Source of the DNA: Salinirussus salinus
GTDB taxonomy: Archaea > Halobacteriota > Halobacteria > Halobacteriales > Haloarculaceae
Direction: 5' to 3'
NCBI RefSeq assembly: GCF_009831455.1
Contig: NZ_WOWO01000002.1
Coordinates: 62,001-126,000, forward strand
DNA length: 64,000 nucleotides
The notes beneath the pieces were generated by a model. The model had not been told where the DNA came from. It did no database searches and was given only the letters and a program-made list of their open reading frames with translations. Position numbers and translations under genes: made by a program. Shown piece after piece: positions 46,269-54,496 of this stretch (positions within the stretch are counted from its first letter, which is position 1; each line of letters begins with the position of its first letter).

Positions 46269-46338
46269 GGAGCCTTGCGCTCCGGTGTCGACGAAGCCTG
46301 GCGCTTCCGGTATCCAGTGAAGTCTGACGCTCCTGTTG
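46269..46338. repeat. Three tandem imperfect dyad repeats
   Basis: Units GGAGCCTTGCGCTCCGGT (from 46269), GAAGCCTGGCGCTTCCGGT (from 46293) and GAAGTCTGACGCTCCTGTT (from 46319) recur at 24- and 26-nt spacing. Each is itself a short dyad. They lie 60-130 nt before the methyltransferase start. Confidence 0.6.
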
Positions 46339-46368
46339 TTCGCATATCGGTACCACGGTTGAATTCGA

Positions 46369-46375
46369 TTTATTA
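46369..46375 (+). promoter_or_regulatory. TATA-like box for methyltransferase gene at 46399
   Basis: tttatta is centred 27 nt before ATG 46399, consistent with a leaderless transcript. Confidence 0.5.
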
Positions 46376-46398
46376 CGGACGCCGCCGGAGCAGGGGCC

Positions 46399-47112
46399 AT
46401 GTCCGACCCCTTCGACCGGGCGGTTCGGGACCACCACCGCGGCGAGCGCGAGGCGCCGCTGCTCCAGCGCGACGGCGACCGCGTTCTGGAACACCCCATC
46501 GAGGAGTTCTACTTCACAGCACCCGCCGGCGAGGGGCTAGAGTGGCTGGAGGCACACCTCGACGGCCCGCTACTCGACCTCGGAGCGGGCGCCGGGCGAC
46601 ACGCCCTGGTCTTCCAGGAGCGCGCCGAGACGGTCGCCGTCGAGGTGAGCGACCACCTCGTCGCGACCATGCGGGACCGCGGGGTCGAGGACGCGCGCCG
46701 CGGCGACATGTTCGACCTCCGGAGCACCTTCGAGCGGGACCGATTCCGGTCCGTGCTCGCCATCGGAACCCAGACCGGGCTGGCAGGCTCGATGCGGGGG
46801 CTGCGCGAGCTGCTGGGCGACCTGGCGTTCGTCACGACACCCGACGGGACGGCCGTGCTCGACTGTTACGACCCGACAGTCGAGGCCACCGCCGACCTGC
46901 TCGGCTACCGGGCCGACCCGACACCCGGACTCGCCCACCGGGTGATGTACTTCGAGTACGAGGGAGAGACCGGCGACGTCCTCAACTTCCGGCTGTTCAG
47001 TCCCGACAGGCTGCGGGAAGCGGCTGCCGGAACCGGCTGGACGGTCACAGCGGTCCGGCGGTCGGACGACGAGAACGGCCGGTACTACCGGGCCGCGCTG
47101 GAGAAGTGGTGA
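46399..47112 (+). CDS. Class I SAM-dependent methyltransferase
   Basis: A 237-aa methyltransferase. The SAM-binding motif I is LLDLGAGAGRHALVFQERA (about residues 55-73), motif II near VAVEVSDHLVATM, and an acidic RRGDMFDLRS motif follows. The substrate-recognition part after residue 120 gives no clue to the acceptor. It has its own leaderless-type promoter and is preceded by dyad repeats that could be regulatory. Confidence 0.88.
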   Translation: MSDPFDRAVRDHHRGEREAPLLQRDGDRVLEHPIEEFYFTAPAGEGLEWLEAHLDGPLLDLGAGAGRHALVFQERAETVAVEVSDHLVATMRDRGVEDARRGDMFDLRSTFERDRFRSVLAIGTQTGLAGSMRGLRELLGDLAFVTTPDGTAVLDCYDPTVEATADLLGYRADPTPGLAHRVMYFEYEGETGDVLNFRLFSPDRLREAAAGTGWTVTAVRRSDDENGRYYRAALEKW

Positions 47113-47145
47113 CCGGGGTCCCGTGGACAGGTCGGCCCGAATCGC

Positions 47146-47544
47146 TCAGTGACCGTCGACGTCTTCCTTCCAGACCAGCCCCTCGATGGTCGCGGTCAGC
47201 ACCGTCTTGTCGTCCCTGTTCTTGCAGACCACCTCCGAGGTGACGTCGTAGCGGTCCTCGCGTTCGACGACGGCCTCGGTCCGGGACTCGCAGGTGACCG
47301 GCTCGCCGGTGTAGACCGGACGGTGGAACTCGAAGTCCATCCGCCGGGCCAGCACCTCGTTGTCACCGCCGAGTTTCGTCGGCATCGTCGCCGTCAGGAG
47401 CCCCTGGACCATCACCCGGCCATTCTCGTCGGGTTCGGTGTGCCGGGGCTGGTCGTCGCCGGTCAGCTCCCCGAACTGCCGGACCTCATCGACGGTGAAG
47501 GTTCGCTCGTAGCTGCTTGTCTCGCCTTCGACGGGTCTGTCCAT
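47146..47544 (-). CDS. MaoC-like hot-dog-fold hydratase
   Basis: A 132-aa hot-dog protein related to (R)-specific enoyl-CoA hydratases. FTVDEVRQFGELTGDDQPRH contains the active-site Asp and His of the hydratase 2 motif (D-x-N-P-x-H, with Gln for Asn), followed by VMVQGLLTATMPTKLGG. Start ATG 47544; an in-frame upstream extension lacks similarity. Substrate not predictable. Confidence 0.85.
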   Translation of the reverse strand: MDRPVEGETSSYERTFTVDEVRQFGELTGDDQPRHTEPDENGRVMVQGLLTATMPTKLGGDNEVLARRMDFEFHRPVYTGEPVTCESRTEAVVEREDRYDVTSEVVCKNRDDKTVLTATIEGLVWKEDVDGH

Positions 47545-47619
47545 GCGCGAGTGGACGGCCGAACTGGACAAAAACTGCGCGGCTGCGGTGCTCGGGCGGT
47601 AGTGGACCAGAGACAAGTA

Positions 47620-47737
47620 CCGGACGCGAGCGCAGCGAGCGTCCGGCTTTATGTTTTTTGCGCCGAGCGAGTTGCGGGCCGCAGGCCCGCAACTACGTGC
47701 CGTGACGGCGAAGCCGCCACGCGGTGGCCGAAGGCCA
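47620..47737. repeat. Cluster of four hairpins between MaoC-like gene and pan
   Basis: Stems: CCGGACGC/GCGTCCGG (47620-47627/47639-47646), GTTGCGGGCC/GGCCCGCAAC (47671-47680/47684-47693, 3-nt loop), GTGaCGGC/GCCGcCAC (47703-47720, one mismatch), TGGCC/GGCCA (47725-47737). They lie downstream of pan on the minus strand after a T6 tract and may form one structured RNA or attenuator. Confidence 0.65.
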
Positions 47738-47747
47738 TCCGAGGCGG

Positions 47748-47753
47748 AAAAAA
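47748..47753 (-). terminator. U-tract after pan stop codon
   Basis: On the minus strand a T6 run begins 4 nt after the pan stop codon, the simple U-rich signal used by archaeal RNA polymerase. Hairpins follow just downstream. Confidence 0.5.
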
Positions 47754-47757
47754 GTAG

Positions 47758-48969
47758 CTACGCGAACGTGCGGGAGACGTCCTCGTCGGTCTCCTCGTTC
47801 TGGATCTTCTCGTAGGCGTCCTCGAAGTCCTGCATCCGGACTGTGGTGCGCTCGTCGCGGATGGCGAACATCCCTGCCTCGGTGCAGATGGCCTTGATGT
47901 CCGCGCCGGAGGCGTCGTCGGCCACGTCGGCCAGGCTGGCGTAGTCTAGGTCGTCGTCGATGTTCATGTCGCGGGTGTGGATCCGGAAGATCTGCTCGCG
48001 GCCGCGCTCGTCGGGTTTGGGCACTTCGATGAGGCGGTCGAAGCGGCCGGGGCGGAGGATCGCGCGGTCGAGCATGTCGAACCGGTTCGTGGCGGCGATG
48101 ATGCGGATCTCCCCGCGCTCCTCGAAGCCGTCCATCTCCGAGAGGAGTTGCATCATGGTGCGCTGGACCTCGGCGTCGCCGGAGGTCTTGGACTCGGTGC
48201 GCTTGGCGGCGATGGCGTCGATCTCGTCGATGAAGATCACGGCGGGCTCGCGCTCGCGGGCCAGGTCGAACAGGTCCCGGACGAGCTTGGCACCCTCGCC
48301 GATGAACTTGTGGACGAGCTCGGAGCCGGCCATCTTGATGAAGGTGGCGTCGGTCTGGTTGGCGACGGCCTTGGCGAGCATCGTCTTCCCGGTGCCCGGC
48401 GGGCCGTGCAGGAGCACACCCGACGGCGGCTCGATCCCGACGTCCTCGAACATGCCGGGGTTTTTGAGGGGCATCTCGACGGTCTCGCGGACCTCCTCGA
48501 CCTGCTCCTCGATGCCACCGATGTCCTGGTAGGTGACTTGCGGGGACTCGTTGACCTCCATCACCCGAGCCCGGACGTCGGTTTCGTCGTCCAGCGTCTT
48601 GACCACAGAGAGGGAGTTGTTGACTGCGACCCGCGAGTCCGGCTCGAGGTCGTCGCGCATCTCCTCGGTCACCTCGGTCAGCGCCTCCTGGTTGTTGCCG
48701 TGCTGCTTGATGATGACGCCGTCGTCGTTGACCTCCTGGACGGTCGCCACGAACAGCGGGGACTGCTTGAGCTTCTTGTTCTCGTGGGTCAGCCGCTCCA
48801 GCTTCTGCTGGTACTTGTTGTTCTCTGCGTTGGCGTCGAGCAGCTTGTCCCGCATCTCCTCGTTTTGGGACTCGAGCACCTCGAGGCGCTCCTCCAGGGA
48901 CTCGATTTTCTCCTGCTTTGAGGCCCCTTCGTCGTAGGGCCACTCGACGTCGTCCACGGTGTCGGTCAT
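47758..48969 (-). CDS. pan: Proteasome-activating nucleotidase (PAN)
   Basis: AAA ATPase that unfolds substrates for the 20S proteasome. The 403-aa protein has the N-terminal coiled coil ([20 protein letters not shown], about residues 18-60), an OB domain ([20 protein letters not shown]), Walker A GPPGTGKT, Walker [13 protein letters not shown], the second region of homology with [20 protein letters not shown], and a helical C-domain. The final three residues are Thr-Phe-Ala, not the hydrophobic-Tyr-any HbYX used by many PANs to open the 20S gate. A TATA-like box about 27 nt upstream of the ATG suggests a leaderless transcript. Confidence 0.94.
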   Translation of the reverse strand: MTDTVDDVEWPYDEGASKQEKIESLEERLEVLESQNEEMRDKLLDANAENNKYQQKLERLTHENKKLKQSPLFVATVQEVNDDGVIIKQHGNNQEALTEVTEEMRDDLEPDSRVAVNNSLSVVKTLDDETDVRARVMEVNESPQVTYQDIGGIEEQVEEVRETVEMPLKNPGMFEDVGIEPPSGVLLHGPPGTGKTMLAKAVANQTDATFIKMAGSELVHKFIGEGAKLVRDLFDLAREREPAVIFIDEIDAIAAKRTESKTSGDAEVQRTMMQLLSEMDGFEERGEIRIIAATNRFDMLDRAILRPGRFDRLIEVPKPDERGREQIFRIHTRDMNIDDDLDYASLADVADDASGADIKAICTEAGMFAIRDERTTVRMQDFEDAYEKIQNEETDEDVSRTFA

Positions 48970-48993
48970 TCGGCGCTAGTTACGCCCCGGCGC

Positions 48994-49001
48994 ATTAAGA
49001 G
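48994..49001 (-). promoter_or_regulatory. TATA-like box for pan
   Basis: On the minus strand tcttaatg is about 27 nt upstream of ATG 48969. The 138-nt gap to the winged-helix gene also carries that gene's AT-rich promoter. Confidence 0.45.
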
Positions 49002-49107
49002 GGTTCGGGTCACCTGCCTCCCCGCGGATTCTCTCCACCCGCAAATTTTCAGTGGTAATCAACAGAATCGAAGATATTATTCGTTTGCATTGGATAGGGG
49101 GGTCACG

Positions 49108-49365
49108 ATGAGCACGTCCGACGCTCGACACGAGGCCGAAGAGGACCGGTGGGAGGCGGTGCGGGACCTCCCGCCGAGCGCGAAGCTGGTGGCGAAGGAA
49201 CTGGAGTACGGGGGGCCGTCGACACAGCAGGCGCTCGCCGGGGAGACGCTCCTTCCCGCGCGAACGGTCCGGTACGCGCTGACCCGGCTGGAAGAGGTCG
49301 GCGCCGTCGATTCGCGGTTCTCCTTCACCGACGCCCGCAAACGAGTCTACGAACTGACCGTCTGA
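49108..49365 (+). CDS. Winged-helix DNA-binding protein, MarR-like, 85 aa
   Basis: Single winged-helix domain: LPPSAKLVAKELEYGGPSTQ, then QQALAGETLLPARTVRYALT (recognition helix) and LEEVGAVDSRFSFTDARKRV (wing). No ligand domain. An upstream TTG start is possible but ATG 49108 is the better one. It is divergent from pan, across an AT-rich shared promoter, so pan could be a target; inference only. Confidence 0.82.
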   Translation: MSTSDARHEAEEDRWEAVRDLPPSAKLVAKELEYGGPSTQQALAGETLLPARTVRYALTRLEEVGAVDSRFSFTDARKRVYELTV

Positions 49366-49473
49366 ACCCGGGGCTGTCGGCTGACCGGTCGATTCGGGGC
49401 TGGACCCGGCCCCGGCCTCCAGTTTCACCTCGGTCCGGGAACCCATTTATCCGGGGGTGTCCTAGAGCTTCCA

Positions 49474-50781
49474 ATGACGCGGGTGATACACACCGGGGAC
49501 ACCCATCTCGGCTACCAGCAGTACCACCTCCCCCAGCGGCGGGAGGACTTTCTCGACGCCTTCCGGCGGGTGGCTGCCGACGCCGTCGAGGAGGAGGTCG
49601 ATGCGGTCGTCCACGCCGGCGACCTCTTCCACGACCGGCGCCCGACCCTGCCCGACATCATGGGCGCGCTGTCGGTGCTCCGGGAACTGGACGGCGCCGA
49701 CATTCCATTTCTCGCCGTCGTGGGCAACCACGAATCCAAGCGGGACGCCCAGTGGCTCGACCTCTTCGAGTCGCTGGGGCTGGCGACCCGGCTCGGCGAC
49801 GAGCCCGTGACGGTCGGGGACGTCGCCGTCTACGGGCTGGACTTCGTGGCCCGCGCCGAGCGCGAGGACCTCGACTACGACTTTTCGTCCCACGGCTGCG
49901 ACTACGCCGCCCTGGTCTCCCACGGCCTCTTCCAGCCCTTCGAGCACGGCGACTGGGACATCCGGGAGGTGCTCGCCGGCTCGCCGGTCAGGTTCGACGC
50001 CGCACTGCTCGGTGACGACCACACGCCCCAGACCAGACGCATCGAGGACCCACACGACGCGTGGCTGACCTACTGTGGGTCGACCGAGCGCGCGAGCGCG
50101 GACGAGCGGGAGAACCGCGGCTACAACCTCGTCGTCTTCGAGGACGACCCCCCGGACTCCCCTGCCGACGGGGTCGACATCCGCCGGCGGGCACTCGACA
50201 CCCGCGACTTCGTCTTCGTCGACGTCGAACTCGGGCCCGGCGAGGGGGTCGAGCGGGTCCGCGAGCGGGTCACCCAGGAGGAGCTGACCGACGCGGTGGT
50301 CGTGGTCTCGATAGCGGGGGAGGGAGAGCCGGTCACGCCCGCGACTGTCGAGGAGGCCGCAGCCGAGGCCGGCGCGCTCACGACACGGGTGACCGACCAC
50401 CGGGAGCTCGCCGACGAGCGCGACGTCGAGGTGAGTTTCGCCGACCCCGACGAGGCGGTCCGCGAGCGCGTCCGGGAACTCGGGCTGAGCCCGGCCGCCC
50501 GCGAGGTCGACGAGACCGTCCGGGCGAGCAAGGTCGCCGACTCCAACGTCGCAAGCGAGGTCGAGCGCCGCGTTCGCGAGCTGGTCGAGGACGACGAGAC
50601 CGGCGCCTTCCGGCCCGCCGAGGGCGGGGAAGCGGAGGATGCCGAAGACGCGCAAGGGGAGAACTCGGCGGGGAGTGAGGGAGCCGAGGCCGACGCCGAG
50701 GTCGTGGATCCGGGACGCGCGGAGGCGGAGCCCGGAGAGGAAGGGACTGACAGCCAGGTCACCATGGAGGACTACCTGTGA
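49474..50781 (+). CDS. mre11: DNA double-strand break repair nuclease Mre11
   Basis: Phosphodiesterase-type nuclease that with Rad50 processes DNA ends. The 435-aa protein has the motifs [38 protein letters not shown], and LVSHGLF. The fourth metal motif, GHxH in many Mre11 proteins, reads GDDH here ([13 protein letters not shown]). The last 60 residues are acidic and low-complexity. The TGA overlaps the GTG of rad50, so the two are one translational unit. Confidence 0.95.
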   Translation: MTRVIHTGDTHLGYQQYHLPQRREDFLDAFRRVAADAVEEEVDAVVHAGDLFHDRRPTLPDIMGALSVLRELDGADIPFLAVVGNHESKRDAQWLDLFESLGLATRLGDEPVTVGDVAVYGLDFVARAEREDLDYDFSSHGCDYAALVSHGLFQPFEHGDWDIREVLAGSPVRFDAALLGDDHTPQTRRIEDPHDAWLTYCGSTERASADERENRGYNLVVFEDDPPDSPADGVDIRRRALDTRDFVFVDVELGPGEGVERVRERVTQEELTDAVVVVSIAGEGEPVTPATVEEAAAEAGALTTRVTDHRELADERDVEVSFADPDEAVRERVRELGLSPAAREVDETVRASKVADSNVASEVERRVRELVEDDETGAFRPAEGGEAEDAEDAQGENSAGSEGAEADAEVVDPGRAEAEPGEEGTDSQVTMEDYL

Positions 50782-53459
50782 GGTTCGACCGGGTCCGCCT
50801 GGAGGGGTTCAAGTGCTTCGAGGAGGCCGACCTCCGGCTCGAGGCGGGGGTGACGGTCATCCACGGTCTGAATGGCAGCGGCAAGTCCTCGCTGCTTGAG
50901 GCCTGTTTCTTCGCGCTCTACGGCGCGAAGGCGCTGGAGCGGACCCTCGACGAGGTCGTCACTATCGGCGCCGAGGAGACGACCGTCGAGCTGTGGTTCA
51001 CCCACGCCGGCGGGAGCTACCACGTCAAGCGGCGGGTCCGGGTGCGTGACGAGCGGGCCACGACCGTCGAGTGCGTCCTGGAGGGGCCCGACGCCACCTA
51101 CGAGGGTGCCCGGGACGTCCGCGCCCGGGTGACCGAACTACTCCGGATGGACCAGGACGCGTTCGTCAACTGCGCGTACGTCCGGCAGGGCGAGGTGAAC
51201 AAGCTGATCAACGCCTCGCCGGGCGAGCGCCAGGACATGCTCGACGACCTGCTCCAGCTCGGCAAGCTCGAGGAGTACCGCGAGCGCGCCAGCGAGGCCC
51301 GCCTGGGGGTCAAACACGTCCGCGACGACAAGCAGGGCGCGCTCTCGCAGGTCGAGTCCCAGCTCGAGGCCAAAGACGAGGAGAAGCTCCACGCCCGCCT
51401 GAACGGGCTCAGGGAGGAGCGTTCGGAAGTCGACGAGGAGGTCGACCGCTTCGAGACCAACCGCGAGCAGGCCAAGGAGACTCTCGCCGACGCAGAGAGC
51501 GTGCTCGAGGAGTACCGCGAGCGCCAGGCGGAACTGGCCGAGGTCGAGGAGGACGTCGAGGCCCTCCAGGAGCGCATCGAGGCCACCGAGCGGGAGCGCG
51601 AAGAGCTGGCCGAGGCGATAGAGAGCACTCGCGAGCGGCTGGCCGAGGCCCGGGAGACCCGCGACGAGCTCCTCGCCGACAGCGACCTCGAGGCGGTCGA
51701 GCCCGAGCAAATCCGCGAGCGGGTCGCGGAGCTTGAGGACGAGGCCGAGGCCATTACCGAACGTATCACGGAGCTGAGCGCGGAGAAGCGCCAGCACGAC
51801 ACCGAGGCCGAGAGCCTCGAGGAACGGGCCGAGGAGCTGGAAGACGAGGCCGAACAGCGCCGGGAGGAGGCCGGCGACCTGGAGGCGGAGGTCGAAGAGG
51901 GCGAGGACCTCCTCGCGGAGAAGCGGTCGGAACTCGAGGATCTGGAGGCGGAGGCACAGTCCCACCGCGAGGCCTTCGAGGACGCGCCGGTCGACCCCGG
52001 CGGTGCTGCGGAGTTCCGCGAGTCCGTCGCAGAGGAGCTCTCGGACGTCCGCGAGGAGCGTGCGGCGGCAGAGGAGACGCTCGCGAACGCCGAGGAGCGG
52101 CTCGCGGAGGCCGAGCGGCTCCGCGAGGCCGGGAAGTGTCCGGAGTGTGGTCAGCCGGTCGAGGGCTCGCCCCACGTCGAGGCCATCGACGAGCGCCGCG
52201 AGCGGGTGGCGGAGCTCGAGGGGAAGGTAGAGAGCCTCCGCGAGCGGGAGTCGGAGCTGGCCGAGAAACGCGACCGCGCCGAGCGGCTCGAGGAGCGCGC
52301 GAGCGAGCTCCAGCGGCTCGAGACCGAACGCGAGAACGCCGAACAGCTCGTCAACCAGAAGGAAACACAGCTGGAGGAGAAGGCCGCCGAGGCCGAGCGC
52401 AAGCGCGAGGAGGCCGACGACCTGGAGGGGGACGCCGCGGAGAAGCGTGAGGCGGCCGCGGAGGCTCGGGAGCAGGCCACGGCGTGCCAGGAGGCGATCG
52501 CCGAGTGCAACGGGGAGAAAGCCGAGCTGACCGAGCGGGTCGACCGGCTGGACCGGCTCGCGGAGGCCGCCGAGAGGGTCGCCGACCTCGAGGAAGACGT
52601 CGAGGACTACCGCGAGCAGCGGGCGGGGAAGGCCGACCTGAACGAGGAGCGGCGGGAACGACTCGCCGAGAAGCGCGAGCGACGGGACGAACTGCGCGAG
52701 GAGTTCGACGAGGAGCGGGTCGCCGAGGCCCGCGAGGAGAAGGAACGGGCAGAGGACTACCTCGAGAAGGTCGAGCCCAAGCTGGAGGAGCTTCGCGAGC
52801 GACGGGACGAGCTGAACGAGGCGGTCGGTGGCGTCGAGGCCGAACTCGACGAGCTGGACTCGTTGCGCGACCGGCGCGAGGAGCTGGCCGCGACCGTCGA
52901 GCGGCTGGACTCGCTGTACGAGGAGGCCGAACAGCTAGAGGAGATGTACGCCGGGCTGCGCGCGCAGTTGCGGCGGCGCAACGTCGAGACCCTGGAGCGG
53001 ATGCTCAACGAGACCTTCGAGCTGGTCTACGAGAACGACACCTACTCGCGGATCGAACTCGACGCCGACTACGAGCTGACGGTCTACCAGAAGGACGGCG
53101 AGACGCTCGACCCCGACCAGCTCTCCGGCGGCGAGCGCGCGCTGTTCAACCTCAGCCTCCGGTGTGCCATCTACCGGCTGCTCGCCGAGGGGATCGAGGG
53201 GGCCGCGCCGATGCCGCCGCTGGTGCTCGACGAGCCGACGGTTTTCCTGGATTCGGGGCACGTCTCACAGCTCGTCGAACTCGTGGGGGCGATGCGCGAG
53301 CACGGGGTCGAGCAGATCCTGGTCGTCAGCCACGACGAGGAGCTCGTGGCGGCTGCCGACGACCTCGTCCGCGTGCGGACGGACCCGCGGACCAACCGCT
53401 CGACGGTCGAGCGCACCTCATCGGTCGACGCCGACCTGCTCGCCGAGGCCGGCGACTGA
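50778..53459 (+). CDS. rad50: DNA double-strand break repair ATPase Rad50
   Basis: SMC-like ATPase partner of Mre11, 893 aa, GTG start overlapping the mre11 stop. Walker A is GLNGSGKSS (about residues 30-38); long coiled coils follow, broken at residues 454-457 by the zinc-hook CPECGQ; the ABC signature [10 protein letters not shown] and Walker [15 protein letters not shown] lie in the last 150 residues. Intact motifs indicate a functional protein. Confidence 0.96.
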   Translation: MRFDRVRLEGFKCFEEADLRLEAGVTVIHGLNGSGKSSLLEACFFALYGAKALERTLDEVVTIGAEETTVELWFTHAGGSYHVKRRVRVRDERATTVECVLEGPDATYEGARDVRARVTELLRMDQDAFVNCAYVRQGEVNKLINASPGERQDMLDDLLQLGKLEEYRERASEARLGVKHVRDDKQGALSQVESQLEAKDEEKLHARLNGLREERSEVDEEVDRFETNREQAKETLADAESVLEEYRERQAELAEVEEDVEALQERIEATEREREELAEAIESTRERLAEARETRDELLADSDLEAVEPEQIRERVAELEDEAEAITERITELSAEKRQHDTEAESLEERAEELEDEAEQRREEAGDLEAEVEEGEDLLAEKRSELEDLEAEAQSHREAFEDAPVDPGGAAEFRESVAEELSDVREERAAAEETLANAEERLAEAERLREAGKCPECGQPVEGSPHVEAIDERRERVAELEGKVESLRERESELAEKRDRAERLEERASELQRLETERENAEQLVNQKETQLEEKAAEAERKREEADDLEGDAAEKREAAAEAREQATACQEAIAECNGEKAELTERVDRLDRLAEAAERVADLEEDVEDYREQRAGKADLNEERRERLAEKRERRDELREEFDEERVAEAREEKERAEDYLEKVEPKLEELRERRDELNEAVGGVEAELDELDSLRDRREELAATVERLDSLYEEAEQLEEMYAGLRAQLRRRNVETLERMLNETFELVYENDTYSRIELDADYELTVYQKDGETLDPDQLSGGERALFNLSLRCAIYRLLAEGIEGAAPMPPLVLDEPTVFLDSGHVSQLVELVGAMREHGVEQILVVSHDEELVAAADDLVRVRTDPRTNRSTVERTSSVDADLLAEAGD

Positions 53460-53515
53460 CCGGCCGCCCGCACAACAGTTCGCCTGCCCGGCCGACACAC
53501 CCGGGGCGTGCCGGG

Positions 53516-53932
53516 TCAGCGCAGGCGGGCCAGCCCCTCGCTGGCCCGTTCGGTCGTCTCGTACCCCCGCTCGCCGGCGACCTCCGTCTCGGTCACGAGC
53601 CCGGCCGCCCGGAACTCCGCCAGCAGGCCGTGGAGGTCACTCTCGCAGAGGTCGTACTCCAGCAGCGCGCGAACGCCGAGGGGGCCACGCTCCTCGAGTT
53701 CCAGCAGGAGGCCCAGCGCCCGCTCGTCGGGGACGGCCGTCAGAAGCGTCCGGACGGACGCCGGGACCGCACCGGCGGCGGTCGACAGCGGCGACTCCCC
53801 CGCCACCGGCTCCAGGGCCTCGTTGGCGATGTGGCGACGCTCGCCCGACTCGGGGTCCCGGACGAGACTCGACTCGCCCGACTCCTTCAGAAGGATGTAC
53901 CGGTCGCCGGCGTCGTCCTCGACGGTCCGCAT
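53516..53932 (-). CDS. Conserved-looking haloarchaeal protein, unknown, 138 aa
   Basis: No family recognised. It begins with a beta-rich unit RTVEDDAGDRYILLKESGES with a SLVRDPESGERRHI hairpin, and continues with helices and a winged-helix-like part: VPDERALGLLLELEERGPLG, VRALLEYDLCESDLHGLLAE and FRAAGLVTETEVAG. This suggests a small DNA-binding protein. It lies on the strand opposite to rad50 and polB, just after rad50. Confidence 0.7.
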   Translation of the reverse strand: MRTVEDDAGDRYILLKESGESSLVRDPESGERRHIANEALEPVAGESPLSTAAGAVPASVRTLLTAVPDERALGLLLELEERGPLGVRALLEYDLCESDLHGLLAEFRAAGLVTETEVAGERGYETTERASEGLARLR

Positions 53933-53956
53933 ACCCGCGGTAGCGGCCAGCCGCTG

Positions 53957-54364
53957 TTAGCCGTTCCGGTCGCTCCCCTCGCTCTCGCCTTGCTCCTCTT
54001 CACCCTTTTCGGCGAGGACGGCCTTGGTCTGCCGGTAGCGGTAGTAGCCGAACCCGAAGAGCGCGAGGCCGGCGAGTGTCAGCTGTCCGCCGAGCTCCCA
54101 TTCGCCCTGGAAGGCGACGAACATCACGCCCACGCTCGCCGCCAGGAGGGCGACGTTGAACACCATCACGAGCGCCCAGAAGCGGTACCGGACCTCGGAG
54201 CTGGCTTCGACCTCCGTCAGGTCCGGCGCCTCGGGGATCTCCGGGCCGAGGTTGCCGGGCTCGAACTCCTCGGGGTCGGGTTCGGCGTCGTACCGCTGCT
54301 CGACCGCCTGCCAGTCGCCGGGCGAGCCCTCTTCCTCGCCGTCGGTTCCCTCGTCGTCCGGCAC
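53957..54364 (-). CDS. Predicted two-helix membrane protein, 135 aa
   Basis: Unknown function. GTG start at 54364 is supported by a TATA-like tctatacc about 26 nt upstream. The first 55 residues are acidic and Pro/Glu-rich (PDPEEFEPGNLGPEIPEAPD), then two membrane segments near residues 62-84 and 90-108 with a short loop between, and an acidic tail. It is divergent from polB. Why it sits between rad50 and polB is unclear. Confidence 0.7.
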   Translation of the reverse strand: MPDDEGTDGEEEGSPGDWQAVEQRYDAEPDPEEFEPGNLGPEIPEAPDLTEVEASSEVRYRFWALVMVFNVALLAASVGVMFVAFQGEWELGGQLTLAGLALFGFGYYRYRQTKAVLAEKGEEEQGESEGSDRNG

Positions 54365-54463
54365 GGGCGCGGGTTTGCCGCGGGCGGGTATAGACCGTTC
54401 GGTCCTCGCGGAGCTGCCGAGCCCCGCGGGCTACAGGCGGCCGCCGGGAGGGGTACCGCGGGG

Positions 54464-54470
54464 ATTTTAG
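54464..54470 (+). promoter_or_regulatory. TATA-like box for polB
   Basis: attttag lies about 30 nt before ATG 54497, consistent with leaderless transcription. Confidence 0.4.
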
Positions 54471-54496
54471 TCGGGGCACGCAAAGAGGGTGTATCG

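Noticed and set aside
52484-54496. Upstream extension of the polB frame into rad50
   Set aside because: The extension overlaps rad50 coding sequence and has Arg/Gly-rich shadow composition; the true start is ATG 54497 after a TATA-like box.
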